Part shown: positions 1 to 9,944 of the stretch, piece by piece
Position numbering within the stretch: the first letter of the stretch is position 1
How the letters are laid out: every line of letters starts with the position of its first letter
Origin: Azolla pinnata
Taxonomy: Eukaryota > Streptophyta > Polypodiopsida > Salviniales > Salviniaceae
DNA length: 43,092 nucleotides
Assembly: GCA_037176905.1 (NCBI GenBank)
Contig: JBBBWG010002003.1
Location: 1-43,092, forward strand
Direction: 5' to 3'
Made by a program: the position numbers and the translations under genes
The notes under the pieces: generated by a model
What the model was told of the DNA's origin: nothing
Database searches by the model: none
What the model saw: the letters and a program-made list of their open reading frames with translations, nothing else

Positions 1-2
1 GC

Positions 3-719
3 GCCGGCGCATGCGTCGGCGCGCTGAAAGCCTGCGGCGCCCTGGGCCATCTGCGCCTTGCTATGCTCGTGCACAGCTCGCTTGTAAGCGAGGGATACGA
101 TGCGGACGAAGGCGCAGGGAGCTGCCTGATCGACACGTACTCGAAGCTCGGATGCCTCTCGGAAGGCGCCCGCGTTCTGGGCAGCGCGGCGCAGCACCGC
201 AGGAATGCGTTCTCGTGCGCGGCGATGATGGCCGGCTACGCCCGCCGCGGGCTCGGCCGCCCCGCGCTCTCTCTGCTCGCGCAGATGGACGCCCGCGGCG
301 TGATCGCCGACCGCGTCGTGCTGCTCCATCTGCTCCGAGCATGCTCCACTGTCACGGGCTCCTCCTCCGTGGACTTTGCTCGCTGTGCACACCATCGGAT
401 CGTCGAGAGCGAGCTGTGCTGCTGCCGCCGCGACGCGGCCCTCGCGAGTGGCCTCGCTCACATGTACGCGGCTTGCTGGAGCCTCGAGGACGCCTTCCGC
501 GTGCTCGAAATGGTGATGCCGCCGCCGGAACGGGACACAGCAACAACAACAGCAGCGCTGTGGGGATCGATGCTCTCGGCGCGCGCCCAGTCATCGAACA
601 ACAGTAGCAGTAGTGCCAGCGATGGCTTAACAGCAGCAGCAGCGAGCAGATTTGGCTTCGACTTCCGTAAGACGACGATGCAGCACGATGCGTTCCCGGG
701 CGCGGAGCACTGCTGCAGC

Positions 720-755
<36 letters not shown>

Positions 756-962
756 AACGACGACGTAGCCGATCTGCTCGGCAGCTCTGGGCACCTGCTC
801 GAGGCGGACGACGTGCTGCGGACGATGCCGACGCCGCCGGGTGCGGCAGCGTGCACAGCGCTGCTCGGCAGCTGCAGGGCGTACGGCAACTCGCGGATCG
901 GCGAGCAGCGCTTCCGATCCGCCCGCGGAGAGGCAAGGAAGGACACAGGCCTCTCGGGTTGA
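3..962 (+). CDS. Pentatricopeptide repeat (PPR) protein, PLS class, 3' part
   Basis: The frame is open from the left edge of the window to a TGA at 960-962, so the 5' part of the gene is missing. PPR proteins bind organellar RNA through helical repeats. Visible repeat signatures include GALKACGAL, AMLVHSSLVSEGYDAD, SCLIDTYSKLGCLSEGARVL, FSCAAMMAGYARRG and LLHLLRACS, the usual P/L/S motif order. Near the end, DLLGSSGHLLEADDVLRTMP and TALLGSCRAYGN match the last PPR and the start of the E domain. The protein stops soon after, with no E+ or DYW domain. Between EHCC and DDVADLLG, where family members run almost directly from EHYxC to MVDLLG, lies a run of 13 asparagines. The 3' half also contains Ser/Asn- and Ala-rich stretches absent from typical members. 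It is intronless here and GC-rich, as usual for the family. The family call is firm; whether this copy is functional is unclear. Confidence 0.85.
720..758 (+). repeat. (CAA)n trinucleotide repeat encoding poly-Asn
   Basis: AAC codons repeat in frame, ending AAT AAC. They encode 13 consecutive Asn inside the PPR reading frame. Seen directly. Confidence 0.95.
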
Positions 963-976
963 ATTTTCAAGCTCGT

Positions 977-977
<1 letters not shown>

Positions 978-1020
<43 letters not shown>
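978..1020. repeat. (GA)n microsatellite
   Basis: About 21 uninterrupted GA units lie 15 bp after the PPR stop codon, probably in its 3' UTR. Confidence 0.97.
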
Positions 1021-1021
<1 letters not shown>

Positions 1022-1216
1022 ACGCCGCGAATCGTCGGTACCCGAAAAGCATGAATGGGTCAGGTCAGAGAGGGCAAACAAAGCAACAACCAAAGGAGAG
1101 AAATCCAACATGTATAGATAGAGATATATGCCTCATATAATATAAGTTAGCATCAATCATTGTATGAAGGGGAGGAGAAAAGAGAGCAAAAAACAAAACA
1201 GAAAGGAAATGGAAAG

Positions 1217-1220
1217 AAAA
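1217..1220 (-). terminator. Pol III terminator of tRNA-Ser
   Basis: The minus strand has TTTT 12 nt after the tRNA 3' end, the expected Pol III stop signal. Confidence 0.7.
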
Positions 1221-1232
1221 GTAGAAGAAGAG

Positions 1233-1313
1233 CGTGGACGGCAGGATTCGAACCTGCGCGGGCGAACCCACATGATTTCTAGTCATGCCCGATAACCACT
1301 CCGGCACGTCCAC
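1233..1313 (-). tRNA. trnS-AGA: tRNA-Ser (anticodon AGA)
   Basis: On the minus strand the 7-bp acceptor stem GTGGACG/CGTCCAC closes the molecule, with discriminator G at 1233. The anticodon arm is CATGA-CTAGAAA-TCATG, giving anticodon AGA, which reads serine UCU/UCC. A long variable arm (GTGGGTTCGCCCGC region) is present, as expected for a class II tRNA. The T arm GCAGGTTCGAATCCTGC carries a perfect B box. There is no intron and no encoded CCA. It lies head-to-head with the photolyase gene, 148 bp from its start codon. Confidence 0.97.
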
Positions 1314-1385
1314 TTTGGTGAACATTCTCTGGATGTATTAAAAGAGCCCCTTTTTAAATTAAAAGCATTTGAAATTCAAATGAAA

Positions 1386-1432
1386 TGTTCTTCGTCTTCG
1401 TCTTCGTCGTCGTCTTCGTCGTCGTCGTCTGC
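1386..1432 (+). repeat. TTC/GTC trinucleotide tract in the photolyase 5' leader
   Basis: Pyrimidine-rich TCTTCGTCGTC triplets immediately precede the photolyase start region and probably lie in its 5' UTR or core promoter. Confidence 0.6.
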
Positions 1433-1461
1433 AGGAACGCCGAGAGACTGAAGAAGCAGCT

Positions 1462-4400
1462 ATGGCGGCGTCGGCTATGGCGTCTTCCTCCTCCTCCTCG
1501 CCGCCTTCCCTTCGCTCCCTCCTCTGGTTCCGTAAGGGCCTCCGCCTCCACGACAACCCCTCCCTCCTCCGCTCCTGCCTCCCCCCCGCCTCCGCCGTCT
1601 TCCCCGTCTTCGTCCTCGACCCCTGGTTCCTCGCCCCCGACCCTTCCTCGCCCTCCCCCGGCTCCCCCCGCGTCGGCCTCAACCGCATCCGCTTCCTCCT
1701 CCAGTGCCTCGCCGACCTCGACTCCGGCCTCCAGGCCCGCGGCTCCCGCCTCCTGCTGCTCCGCGGCGACCCCACCGCCATCATCCCCGACCTCCTGCAA
1801 AAGGTGTGTCCTTCTCTCGCTCTCTCCGATCTCTCATCGCCGCATCTAGTCCTTCCTTTCTCGGCGATGGTTTTGTTCCATTCGCTCTCTGGTTTGGATG
1901 TCAGGGCTTAGGATCTGTTTTTTCCAATTCGAACACCTGGTTACTGTCGTCACTCTCCCTTTCATCGATCCGAATTCTTTCTGCTCCTTCCTTATTGTGT
2001 TCATGGTTTTGATCCTTCCTCATCGTCGTGTTTGCATTTCTTTCCATCACCGTCTTCTGTATGCAAAAGCAGAGCTTTTGTGCTTCCTTCTGTGCATTTT
2101 GTGCCTTATTTCATCCTTCGTTGTTTACTCTCTTTTGACTACAGTTGTTCCCCTCTCGTCTTTACCACAAATTTATTCTGTTTTAATGAGATTACTTCTT
2201 CTTCCTTTTCTTGAATCTTTTGCCTGCCTTATCTAAAACTGACTCATGGCTCTCCAGTGGAACATCAAGAGGCTTTGTTTTGAATTCGACACAGAGCCAT
2301 ATGCACAAAGGAGAGATCGAATTATCAAAGTATGGATGATTTCTTTTCCCTTTTCTCGATTCACATGGTTTATTTCTGTATATATAGGCATGTATCATAC
2401 ATACATACCTATTTATGTGTATATTTATTCTATCTGTGCCGCAAACAGGAATCTGCCATTGCATTGGGGGTTGAAGTTTTTTGTCCTATCAGCCACACAC
2501 TCTTCAATCCTGAAGAAATCATAAGAAAGGTTTTTTCCCTTCTTTGCTATGGATTGGAGAAGTGACCCGTGAATAGCTGTACGATTTGAAAGAAGAGTTG
2601 AATGTATTCTAATTTCCGTTCCAGAATGGTGGTTCTCCGCCATTGACTTATCAGTGTTTCTGCAAAATCGCTGGAGAAGCTCCAAAACCTGTGGAGGATA
2701 TACCCTCTCAGATTCCAACACCTAGCGTTTATAATGGAGTGAATGTCATCTCTCTTCCCTCTCTTACAGATCTCGGTTACACTGATCTAGATGAGGTATA
2801 TCCATGTAGTATTGGACTATGCATCAACTATAATATTGCCTATGGAAGTACTTTTTCGAGTTTCAGTTTTATTGTTTGTATACAGGAAAACCAGAGTCCT
2901 TTCCCAGGAGGAGAGACGGAGGCGCTGAAACGTTTAGATGCATCATTGAATGATAAAGTAAGGGTATTTCTATCTAGGAGAAGAGTCTTTTTGAACAGGT
3001 AAGTAGGGTTTGGCCTGATCTTTAATTCCAGAAATGGGTAGCAGAGTTTGAGAAGCCAAAAGGTGATCCAACTGCATTTATCAAGCCGGCCACAACCATT
3101 TTATCACCTTATCTGAAGGTAAATAATATCTTCAAATGAGATATTCAATCACATTTGCAACACTGAACTAGAAATATAGTCACGGTTTTTAGGTATTCGT
3201 CGAAATATGTTGATCTCAATTCATAAATGCAACTCGCTAGCTATGTTTAATTGTACATCCATATGTTTCCACATTTGCATAGATTTGTTGCGTGTGTAAC
3301 AAACCTCATTCACAGCTATGTTTATTAGTTGTACAGTTTGGTTGCTTGTCATCCCGGCTATTCTATGCCCGCTTAAAGGACATATATACTGAAGTGAAGT
3401 CTCATTCCAAGCCTCCTGTGTCACTGGAGGGTCAGGTCTGAAATTTTATTTGCATTTTGCTGTGAACATAAAAGCTTGAAATTTTCTGTACCTTTGAAAC
3501 ACACACTAGTGTGTAATCTAGTTGCTATGGAGGGAGTTTTTTTACACTGCTGGCTTTGGCACGCCCAATTTCGACCGAATGCTTGGAAACCCTATTTGCA
3601 AGCAGGTACGATGAGTTCTATTCTTGTAGATGTTCTTAGTTTGTGTTGTTTCCTGTCAAGTAATAAGGGCCCAAAACTGTAGATACCTTGGAAAGATGAT
3701 GATTCTCTCGTTGCTGCATGGAGGGATGGCAGAACGGGCTATCCATGGATTGATGCTGCCATGATACAGGTCTAGGTCTAATCGATGTTAATTTTAGCAA
3801 GTTATCCATTTTAATCTACTTCTCTGAGTATAATTGATCAGTTAATTCCTATGTATGCATTCATCAGTGAAATTTTACTTCTCTTAGTAAACTTTTGACT
3901 CACACGTTGCTGAATTTTAGGAATTCGTCATAATGTTTGACAGCTTAGAAAATGGGGTTGGATGCATCATCTTGCTCGTCATGCTGTAGCATGCTTTCTA
4001 ACTCGGGGTGATTTGGTAAGGCTTTCTGTTTGGATCCATTTTAAATTCAATATACTATGGAAAGGCATCACAATATCCTTTGTCTTTCTGGATATTTGCA
4101 GAATAGCCATATGCTTCCAAAATATTAGTAGAGTATTCTTGGGATTCTAATACAGGGCTATTCTGAAAATTACCAACGAGTTGGAAGTGGATCTTCTCTG
4201 GTCTAGCGTGTTTACATCATAACACCAGATTGTTGAACAGTCACTTCTAATCATGCCTTCTCTTGTCTTGTCCAACTTAGTTCATCCACTGGGAGAAAGG
4301 ACGTGATGTTTTTGACAGGCTACTAATAGATGCTGATTGGGCTATCAATAATGGAAACTGGATGTGGCTTTCAGCATCAGCATTTTTCTATCAGGTGAAT

Positions 4401-5339
4401 GTGTAGAATATGGAAGAAACATTCACATACCAATTTTCATGCATACAAAAACTAGCTATTAAATTCACAGATCAGTCACTGCTTGGTTTCGCATAATTCA
4501 CATTAAAGAATCTTGCTTTAAGGTGTGGCTTAGTTTCGTCTTTTCTCAACATTTTCACAAGACTCATTGGTAATATTGCATGTCTGTGCACCAAGAGCCG
4601 AAAATAAATGTTAATCTTGGTGAAATGCTATGTTCGTCCAGAGCTTGGTGTAGGTGTAATTATATTAATTTGAATGTACAGTATCATCGGATATATTCGC
4701 CTATTACATTTGGGAAGAAATATGACCCTGAAGGAAAGTACATACGTCATTTTCTTCCAGTTTTGAAAGGTAAGTCATGGTTCTTAGACTGATACCTTCA
4801 AATACTGCCCAAGTTTGAAAGTTTTAAGCTTACTGCCTTTCACTACTTCAGACATGCCCAAGCAATACATATATGAGCCTTGGACTGCGCCAATAACAGT
4901 GCAAAGGAAAGCAGGTTGCATAATTGGGAAGGATTATCCAAGACCTGGTATGTTACTGCTCTAAAAGGCAGAAAACAGTGATAATTTAAGCTGGTTACGA
5001 TTCCTAGTGAGACCCCCCCTGTGATTTTAATATGTGATGAGTTTGCATGCGACTGCAGTTGTCGATCATAAAGTTGCAAACAAAAAATGTCGAGAGATGA
5101 TGGGTGCTGCATATGCAATGAACAAGGAACAAACTACTCAGAGTGAAATCCACTCTATGGATCATTATGCTCAAGAGGTGGAGCGTGACCTTCTCCCTAG
5201 TTCAAGCCAAAGTAGAAAGATAGGAAGTAAAGATGCAACGAACCTGCTACCAGCAAGTTCAAGCAAAAGCAAGAAGAGTAAGAACACAAGTCATTTGGTG
5301 GTAGACCGCAAACGGCAAAGGAGGATCACAGATTACTAG
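1462..5339 (+). CDS. UVR3: (6-4) photolyase, 14 exons, complete
   Basis: A light-driven FAD flavoprotein that reverses UV (6-4) pyrimidine-pyrimidone photoproducts; nuclear in plants. Exons: 1462-1803, 2258-2329, 2449-2529, 2625-2795, 2886-2957, 3032-3118, 3337-3435, 3522-3605, 3683-3769, 3944-4015, 4281-4394, 4682-4769, 4852-4947, 5059-5339. All junctions are GT-AG and the frame stays open for 581 aa. The N-terminal photolyase domain starts [17 protein letters not shown]. The FAD domain has [31 protein letters not shown], then [20 protein letters not shown] with the two catalytic histidines of the (6-4) class, and [16 protein letters not shown]. The order and exact motifs fit (6-4) photolyase rather than CPD photolyase or plant cryptochromes. 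The first 11 introns are phase 0 and the last two phase 1. The C-terminal tail is longer than usual, Ser/Lys-rich, and ends in the basic stretch [11 protein letters not shown], a possible nuclear signal. The first ATG with family-like sequence right after it was chosen. Confidence 0.96.
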
Positions 5340-6702
5340 TTTCCAAAAATAATGTGACATCTGCCCTAATCTTCACAAGCATTTCTACTAGAAATGACAC
5401 ATACGTCCATTTCTGCTCTGACATCAGATTGGATGCCTGGCAACAGCTTTATTCACCGTGGCATCCGAGCTGCTTCTGAAACAAGATTTTGAGGGGCATT
5501 TCTTAAGATCGACAGGAGTGCTTGGGAAGGGGACTTCATCGACCTGCTGGGAGATTTCGGAATGTCCGTATATTCGTTCTCCGAAAGACTTCCTTTCATC
5601 ATGTTATTATGCTAACATGTGTAAATTATCAAATTTGATTCATTAACTCGTTTTCCTATTTATTGCTTCGATGAACTAGCTAGCTACTATTTGAAATAGC
5701 TAACTAAACCTGTAAAGATTCAATTTAGCTATCCAGTTTTTGTTTTGGCTGTAAACCAGGCTAAGGTAACAACTGAGTTTGGTTTACCTTCATGATTCCG
5801 TAAGTGTTAAATTCACTCAAGTCATGGTGTTAAATTCATACCAATAACCATGAATCGGAATTCAAAACTGGATGTGAGATGGAGAAGTGGGTCAAAGAAG
5901 GAAATTGTGGGGAAGGAAAGCAATGCCTGCTGATCCAATTTGAGCATGTGGTCAAATTTTAGATCTATGTTACAAGCAATGTGCATTAACCTCCAATTCA
6001 TTTCCACTGACATAATGCATGAAGCGTGTATTTGCCTTCAAACTTCATTGGCATTGAATACGATGGTGCTGAAATTTGTAGGGTTTGATGAGATACGAAT
6101 GTACGGTCTCCGACATGATGTACACATATACTTGATTTCATCATCCATTGCTGAGATCGATCTTTCATCAATCAAACTGTAAATCGAGTGCCGATGTTTT
6201 GGCTGCAAAATTCGTTGGTGATCCTGCTGTCGTGAAAGAGATCGAAGCATTTGGCCTTGGTGTTCCGTAAGCCAGTAAAGCTTCTCTGAACAAACACAAG
6301 TTGTGTTGGAACCAGCTTCGACTAACATACAAGGATGAATCGATTCACGTTCTGGTGTTTGCGAGCGCTGGAAAAGCTTGGGAGGCGCAGTTTCGGAAAA
6401 CCCTAAACCCTGAACGCTGAACCCTGAACTGGGCACTTGATCCAGCGGCTTCTTCCGGTTCTGCTCGGGCCATTGCGACACTGGGCTTCGTTTCGACAAC
6501 CGTCTCTCGGCCGAGGTGATTGAGCATGGGTTCCAGACTATATATTGCTTCCGATTCCCCCCCGTCATTCACCTTTTCTCAAGTTCACGCACGATGTACA
6601 ATCGTTGCGAGGGAGACTGCTAGCAGCAGGGACAGACAAACAGACAGAGAAAAGGGATGCAATCAGGTAAGCGACGAAGATCAAATCATCTGCTCGCTCT
6701 CT

Positions 6703-6743
<41 letters not shown>

Positions 6744-6860
6744 AGTTTACCCTGAATGGATGACCCCGATCCAGGAAGCAGAGAAGCAGATGGTCCTACG
6801 AATCAGAGACGGTGTGTGCAGAGCAGATCTCGATAATTATTAGTGCCCACTACGATCCGG
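5340..6860. other. Photolyase 3' region and spacer, no gene seen
   Basis: This holds the presumed 3' UTR of the photolyase gene, AT-rich spacer and, at 6397-6430, degenerate CCCTAAA/CCCTGAAC repeats. No convincing coding exon was found on either strand. Confidence 0.5.
6709..6741. repeat. (CT)n microsatellite
   Basis: Uninterrupted CT units. Seen directly. Confidence 0.95.
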
Positions 6861-6864
6861 CGGA

Positions 6865-6912
6865 CATGGATGGATGGATGGATAGATGGATGGATGGACA
6901 GACGGATGGACG
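6865..6912. repeat. (GGAT)n microsatellite with interruptions
   Basis: Tandem GGAT/TGGA units with single-base variants (GATA, GACA). Confidence 0.9.
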
Positions 6913-7323
6913 GTTTCACACTCGGCCGTACGCGTGCAGAAGCAGCGCGAGGGGCCCCCACCTGCCAGAGCAGGAGGACCTTCCGTGTACACAGAACGGA
7001 AAAGACGTGGTGACAATCTGGAAAAGAAGAAGAAAAAAAGGCGGGAACCTCGGAACATTTCGATGAACCCCTCTCCCCCTTCGGTTCCCGATAGCAGCAG
7101 CAAGCAGCAAGCAGCAAGCAGCAACAGAGGAGAGAAAAACAAGAACAGAAACAGGAACAAGAACAGGAACAGGAACAGAAACTGAAACTGAAACTGAGCT
7201 CGTCGTCAACACAGGGCTTCTGTGCGGCTGCTGTAGCCGTTGTGTGCAAGACCCGTGGATCGGATTGGATTTGCGTCGGATCGGATCGGATGGCAGGGAA
7301 GGAACCTTCCAGAAGGGGACCTT

Positions 7324-7377
7324 GAACCCTAAACCCATAAACCCTAAACCCTAAACCCTAAACCCTAAACCCTAAAC
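7324..7377. repeat. Interstitial plant-type telomeric repeat (CCCTAAA)n
   Basis: About seven CCCTAAA heptamers, one of them degenerate (CCCATAAA), flanked on both sides by GGAAGGAACCTTC-like sequence. This is the canonical plant telomere unit away from a chromosome end. Confidence 0.93.
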
Positions 7378-7423
7378 TGGGGAAGGAACCTTCTTGGAAG
7401 TTTCTGCCCTTGCTGACATTAGC

Positions 7424-8229
7424 TTAACATGCATACATACATACATACATGTTCATCATCCCCCACGCACATGCACACATGCATGCATGCATTTAGTAGA
7501 CATACATGCTCTTAATTTTGCCTGTACATACATACATACACCCACCCACACATACATACATACATACATCTACCCATCCATCCGTCATATGCATGCTGTT
7601 GTAACCAGCCACACATACGCACACATGCATGCAAGGGTGCCCACATTGCACATGCATAATGCGAACGCTCCACATGCACTTTGCCAATGCACACATGCAC
7701 ATACACATGCATGCACCCGATGGCATGTACGCATGCGCGCACATGCGCATGCATGCATGCACGAGACATGCACACGCAGATGCACTACGTGCATACACGC
7801 ATACACATACCCACATGCACATGCACATGCACATGCACACACACATGCACATGCACACACACATGCACACATGCACACATGCACATGCACAACCACATAC
7901 ACACAAGCACATACACATGCACACATGCACACATGCACATGCACAACCACATATACACAAGCACATACACATGCACATATGCACATGCACATGCACATGC
8001 ACACATGCACATGCACAACCACATACACACAAGCACAACCACATGCACACATGCACATGCACATCCACACATGCACATGCACATGCACATGCACATGCAC
8101 ACATGCACACATGCACATGCACACATGCACACGTGCACATGCACACATGCACACATGCACACATGCACATGCACACATGCACATGCACACATGCACATGC
8201 ACATGCACACATGCACATGCACATGCATA
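7424..8229. repeat. ACATGCAC/(CA)n compound satellite, alternating purine-pyrimidine
   Basis: About 800 bp of ACATAC, ACATGC and ACATGCAC units. Long stretches alternate strictly purine-pyrimidine. Higher-order structure is visible: CAACCACATAYACACAAGCAC recurs near 7889, 7943 and 8016. Because the units lack stop codons, open frames of about 280-300 codons appear on both strands and encode only His/Cys/Thr/Ala or Cys/Met/Val/His repeats; these are not real genes. Confidence 0.95.
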
Positions 8230-8286
8230 GGCATAAACATACTATGTCCATATTGTATTCAAATTCTGAAGTGCTTTTAACTTCAC

Positions 8287-8350
8287 AAAAAAGGAAAGAA
8301 GAAAGAAGAAGAAAGAAGAAGAAAGAAGAAAGAAGAAGAAGAAGAAGGAA
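8287..8350. repeat. (GAA)n tract
   Basis: Imperfect GAA/AGAA repeat, followed by a TTTC-rich stretch at 8384-8430. Confidence 0.9.
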
Positions 8351-8485
8351 AGAGTGATTTTTGATTCCTCCTTGATTTCCTTTCATCTTTTCTTTCTTTC
8401 TTTCTTTTCTTTTCTTCTCTTTCCTTCTCTTTCATTTGGGTTTTTTTCTGTTTTGCTGGATGTTGTTGTTGCCCTGCTCCCTCCT

Positions 8486-8557
8486 CTGCCATTTCTAGGG
8501 TTTGGAGAGAGCTTCACAATCTGCCATTTTCTAGGGTTTTGGAGAGAGCTTCACAAT
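8486..8557. repeat. Tandem duplication, ~36-bp unit with TAGGGTTT motif
   Basis: CTGCCATTTCTAGGGTTTGG plus GAGAGAGCTTCACAAT occurs twice head to tail. The copies differ by two inserted T residues, and each carries a CTAGGGTTT telo-box-like motif. Confidence 0.9.
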
Positions 8558-8565
8558 CATAGCCC

Positions 8566-8744
8566 CTCTTCTTCTTCTTCTTCTTCTTCTTGCCGTGTGC
8601 ATAAACAAAGAAGCAGAATAATGGAGCCATGGCGCAGGCCCAAACTCTGAGGAAAGTGGCAGAGAAAAAGCTTTTCTTTTCTTCTGCCTTTTCTTGTTGC
8701 TTCTTCTTCTTCTTCTTCTTCTTCTGCTTCTGCTTCTGCTTCTT
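8566..8744. repeat. CTT/TTC trinucleotide tracts
   Basis: Two pyrimidine-rich runs at 8566-8590 and 8700-8744, separated by about 110 bp of mixed sequence. Confidence 0.85.
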
Positions 8745-8914
8745 CCTTCACGCAGAGAGTGACTCGAAGAGAGGGAGACAGAGAGAGAGAGAAGAGGGGC
8801 TAGAGTTGCATTGGAATTGTGAGGCCATGCGTAAATGCATCACCATGTATCAAGGAGTGGCTTTTACCCCCCTGATTTCTTTCCCTTGCAGGCCCATTTC
8901 AGTTCTGTTTTCGT

Positions 8915-9552
8915 GCTCAGCTATGGATGCTTGATCCAGAAGCTGCAGATTCTTCTTTCATGCTCTCGGCTACGGAAGCTTGATCCAGAAGCTGCAGATT
9001 CTTCTTTCATGCTCTCGGTTACGGAAGCTTGATCCAGAAGCTGCAGATTCTTCTTTCATGTTCTCGGCTATGGAAGCTTGATCCAGAAGCTGCAGATTCT
9101 TCCATCATGCTCTCGGCTATGGAAGCTTGATCCAGAAGCTGCAGATTCTTCTTTCATGCTCTCGGCTATGGAAGCTTGATCCAGCAGCAGCAGATTGGAG
9201 AGAGGTCACGAGGAAGAGTTCTTGGTTCAATTCTTTGTTCGTGCTCTCGGCTATGGACAGCTTGATCCAGAAGCAGCAGATTGAGAGAGGTCATGAGGAA
9301 AAGAGGGTTGTTGTTTCAATTCCTTTTTTCATGCTCTCGGCTATGGAAGCTTGATGATCCAGAAGCAGCAGATTGAGAGGTGATGACTGCCCATTTCAAT
9401 TCTTTCTTCATGCTCTCAGCTATGGAGCTTGATGATCCAGAAGCAGCAGATTGAAGAGGGGTCATGAGGAAGAGTTCTTCTTGCAGGCGGCGCCCATTTC
9501 AAGTCTTTTTTCATGCTCTCAGCTATGGAAGCTTGATCCAGAAGCAGCAGGG
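8915..9552. repeat. 49-bp minisatellite with longer derived units
   Basis: The core CTATGGAAGCTTGATCCAGA recurs ten times. Anchoring on TTGATCC gives positions 8931, 8980, 9029, 9078, 9127, 9176, 9262, about 9351, about 9429 and 9533. The first five intervals are exactly 49 bp. Later intervals are 78-104 bp and contain an inserted AGAGGTCATGAGGAAGAG-like segment. The array ends about 390 bp upstream of the auxin receptor start codon, so it may be in that gene's promoter or 5' UTR. Confidence 0.93.
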
Positions 9553-9599
9553 AAAGATTTTTCCTCCTCCTGCTCTGAAACTTCGATACAGACTGTGGC

Positions 9600-9940
9600 A
9601 TCAGACCATCCTTTTCGTTGAATCCTGGAAACCCTAGAAACCCTGTTCAGAGCACCATAACCCTCAGAAAAACCCTGCTTCTTACCAAGACAAAACCACT
9701 ACAACCGCTGAACCCTGCCAAATCGCAACCCCTAAAAGCTGCAAATTCCCATGGAAAATCCTGATCGAAGCACCGAAGCTGCTAGAATCCCCGAACCCTA
9801 ATAAATCCTGAGCTCAGCAGCCGTCGAGGAACCCTAAACGAATCAGAAATTTCAAACTCAGGAGGCCTGATTCGAACCACTTTCCAAAGAAAACCCAATT
9901 GGAAACCTTCAGCACGAAACCCTAACTTTGAGCTCAGCCT
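9600..9940 (+). promoter_or_regulatory. AACCCTA/ACCCTG-rich leader of the AFB gene
   Basis: At least ten AACCCTA, AACCCTG or AAACCCT motifs occur in 340 bp directly upstream of the AFB start codon. They resemble plant telo-boxes, which are enriched near transcription starts. Whether this is promoter or transcribed leader cannot be decided here. Confidence 0.5.
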
Positions 9941-9944
9941 AGGC

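Noticed and set aside
1065..1325. Minus-strand 86-codon frame VPEWLSGMTRNHVG...
   Set aside because: It is the translated shadow of the tRNA-Ser gene and its flanks.
7394..8386. Long open frames (about 280 and 300 codons) on both strands with His/Cys-rich repeats
   Set aside because: They are by-products of the ACATGCAC satellite, which lacks stop codons in several frames; amino-acid content simply mirrors the repeat.
7424..9552. CRISPR-like regular spacing in the repeat arrays
   Set aside because: Units are contiguous tandem repeats without unique spacers, in a plant nuclear context.
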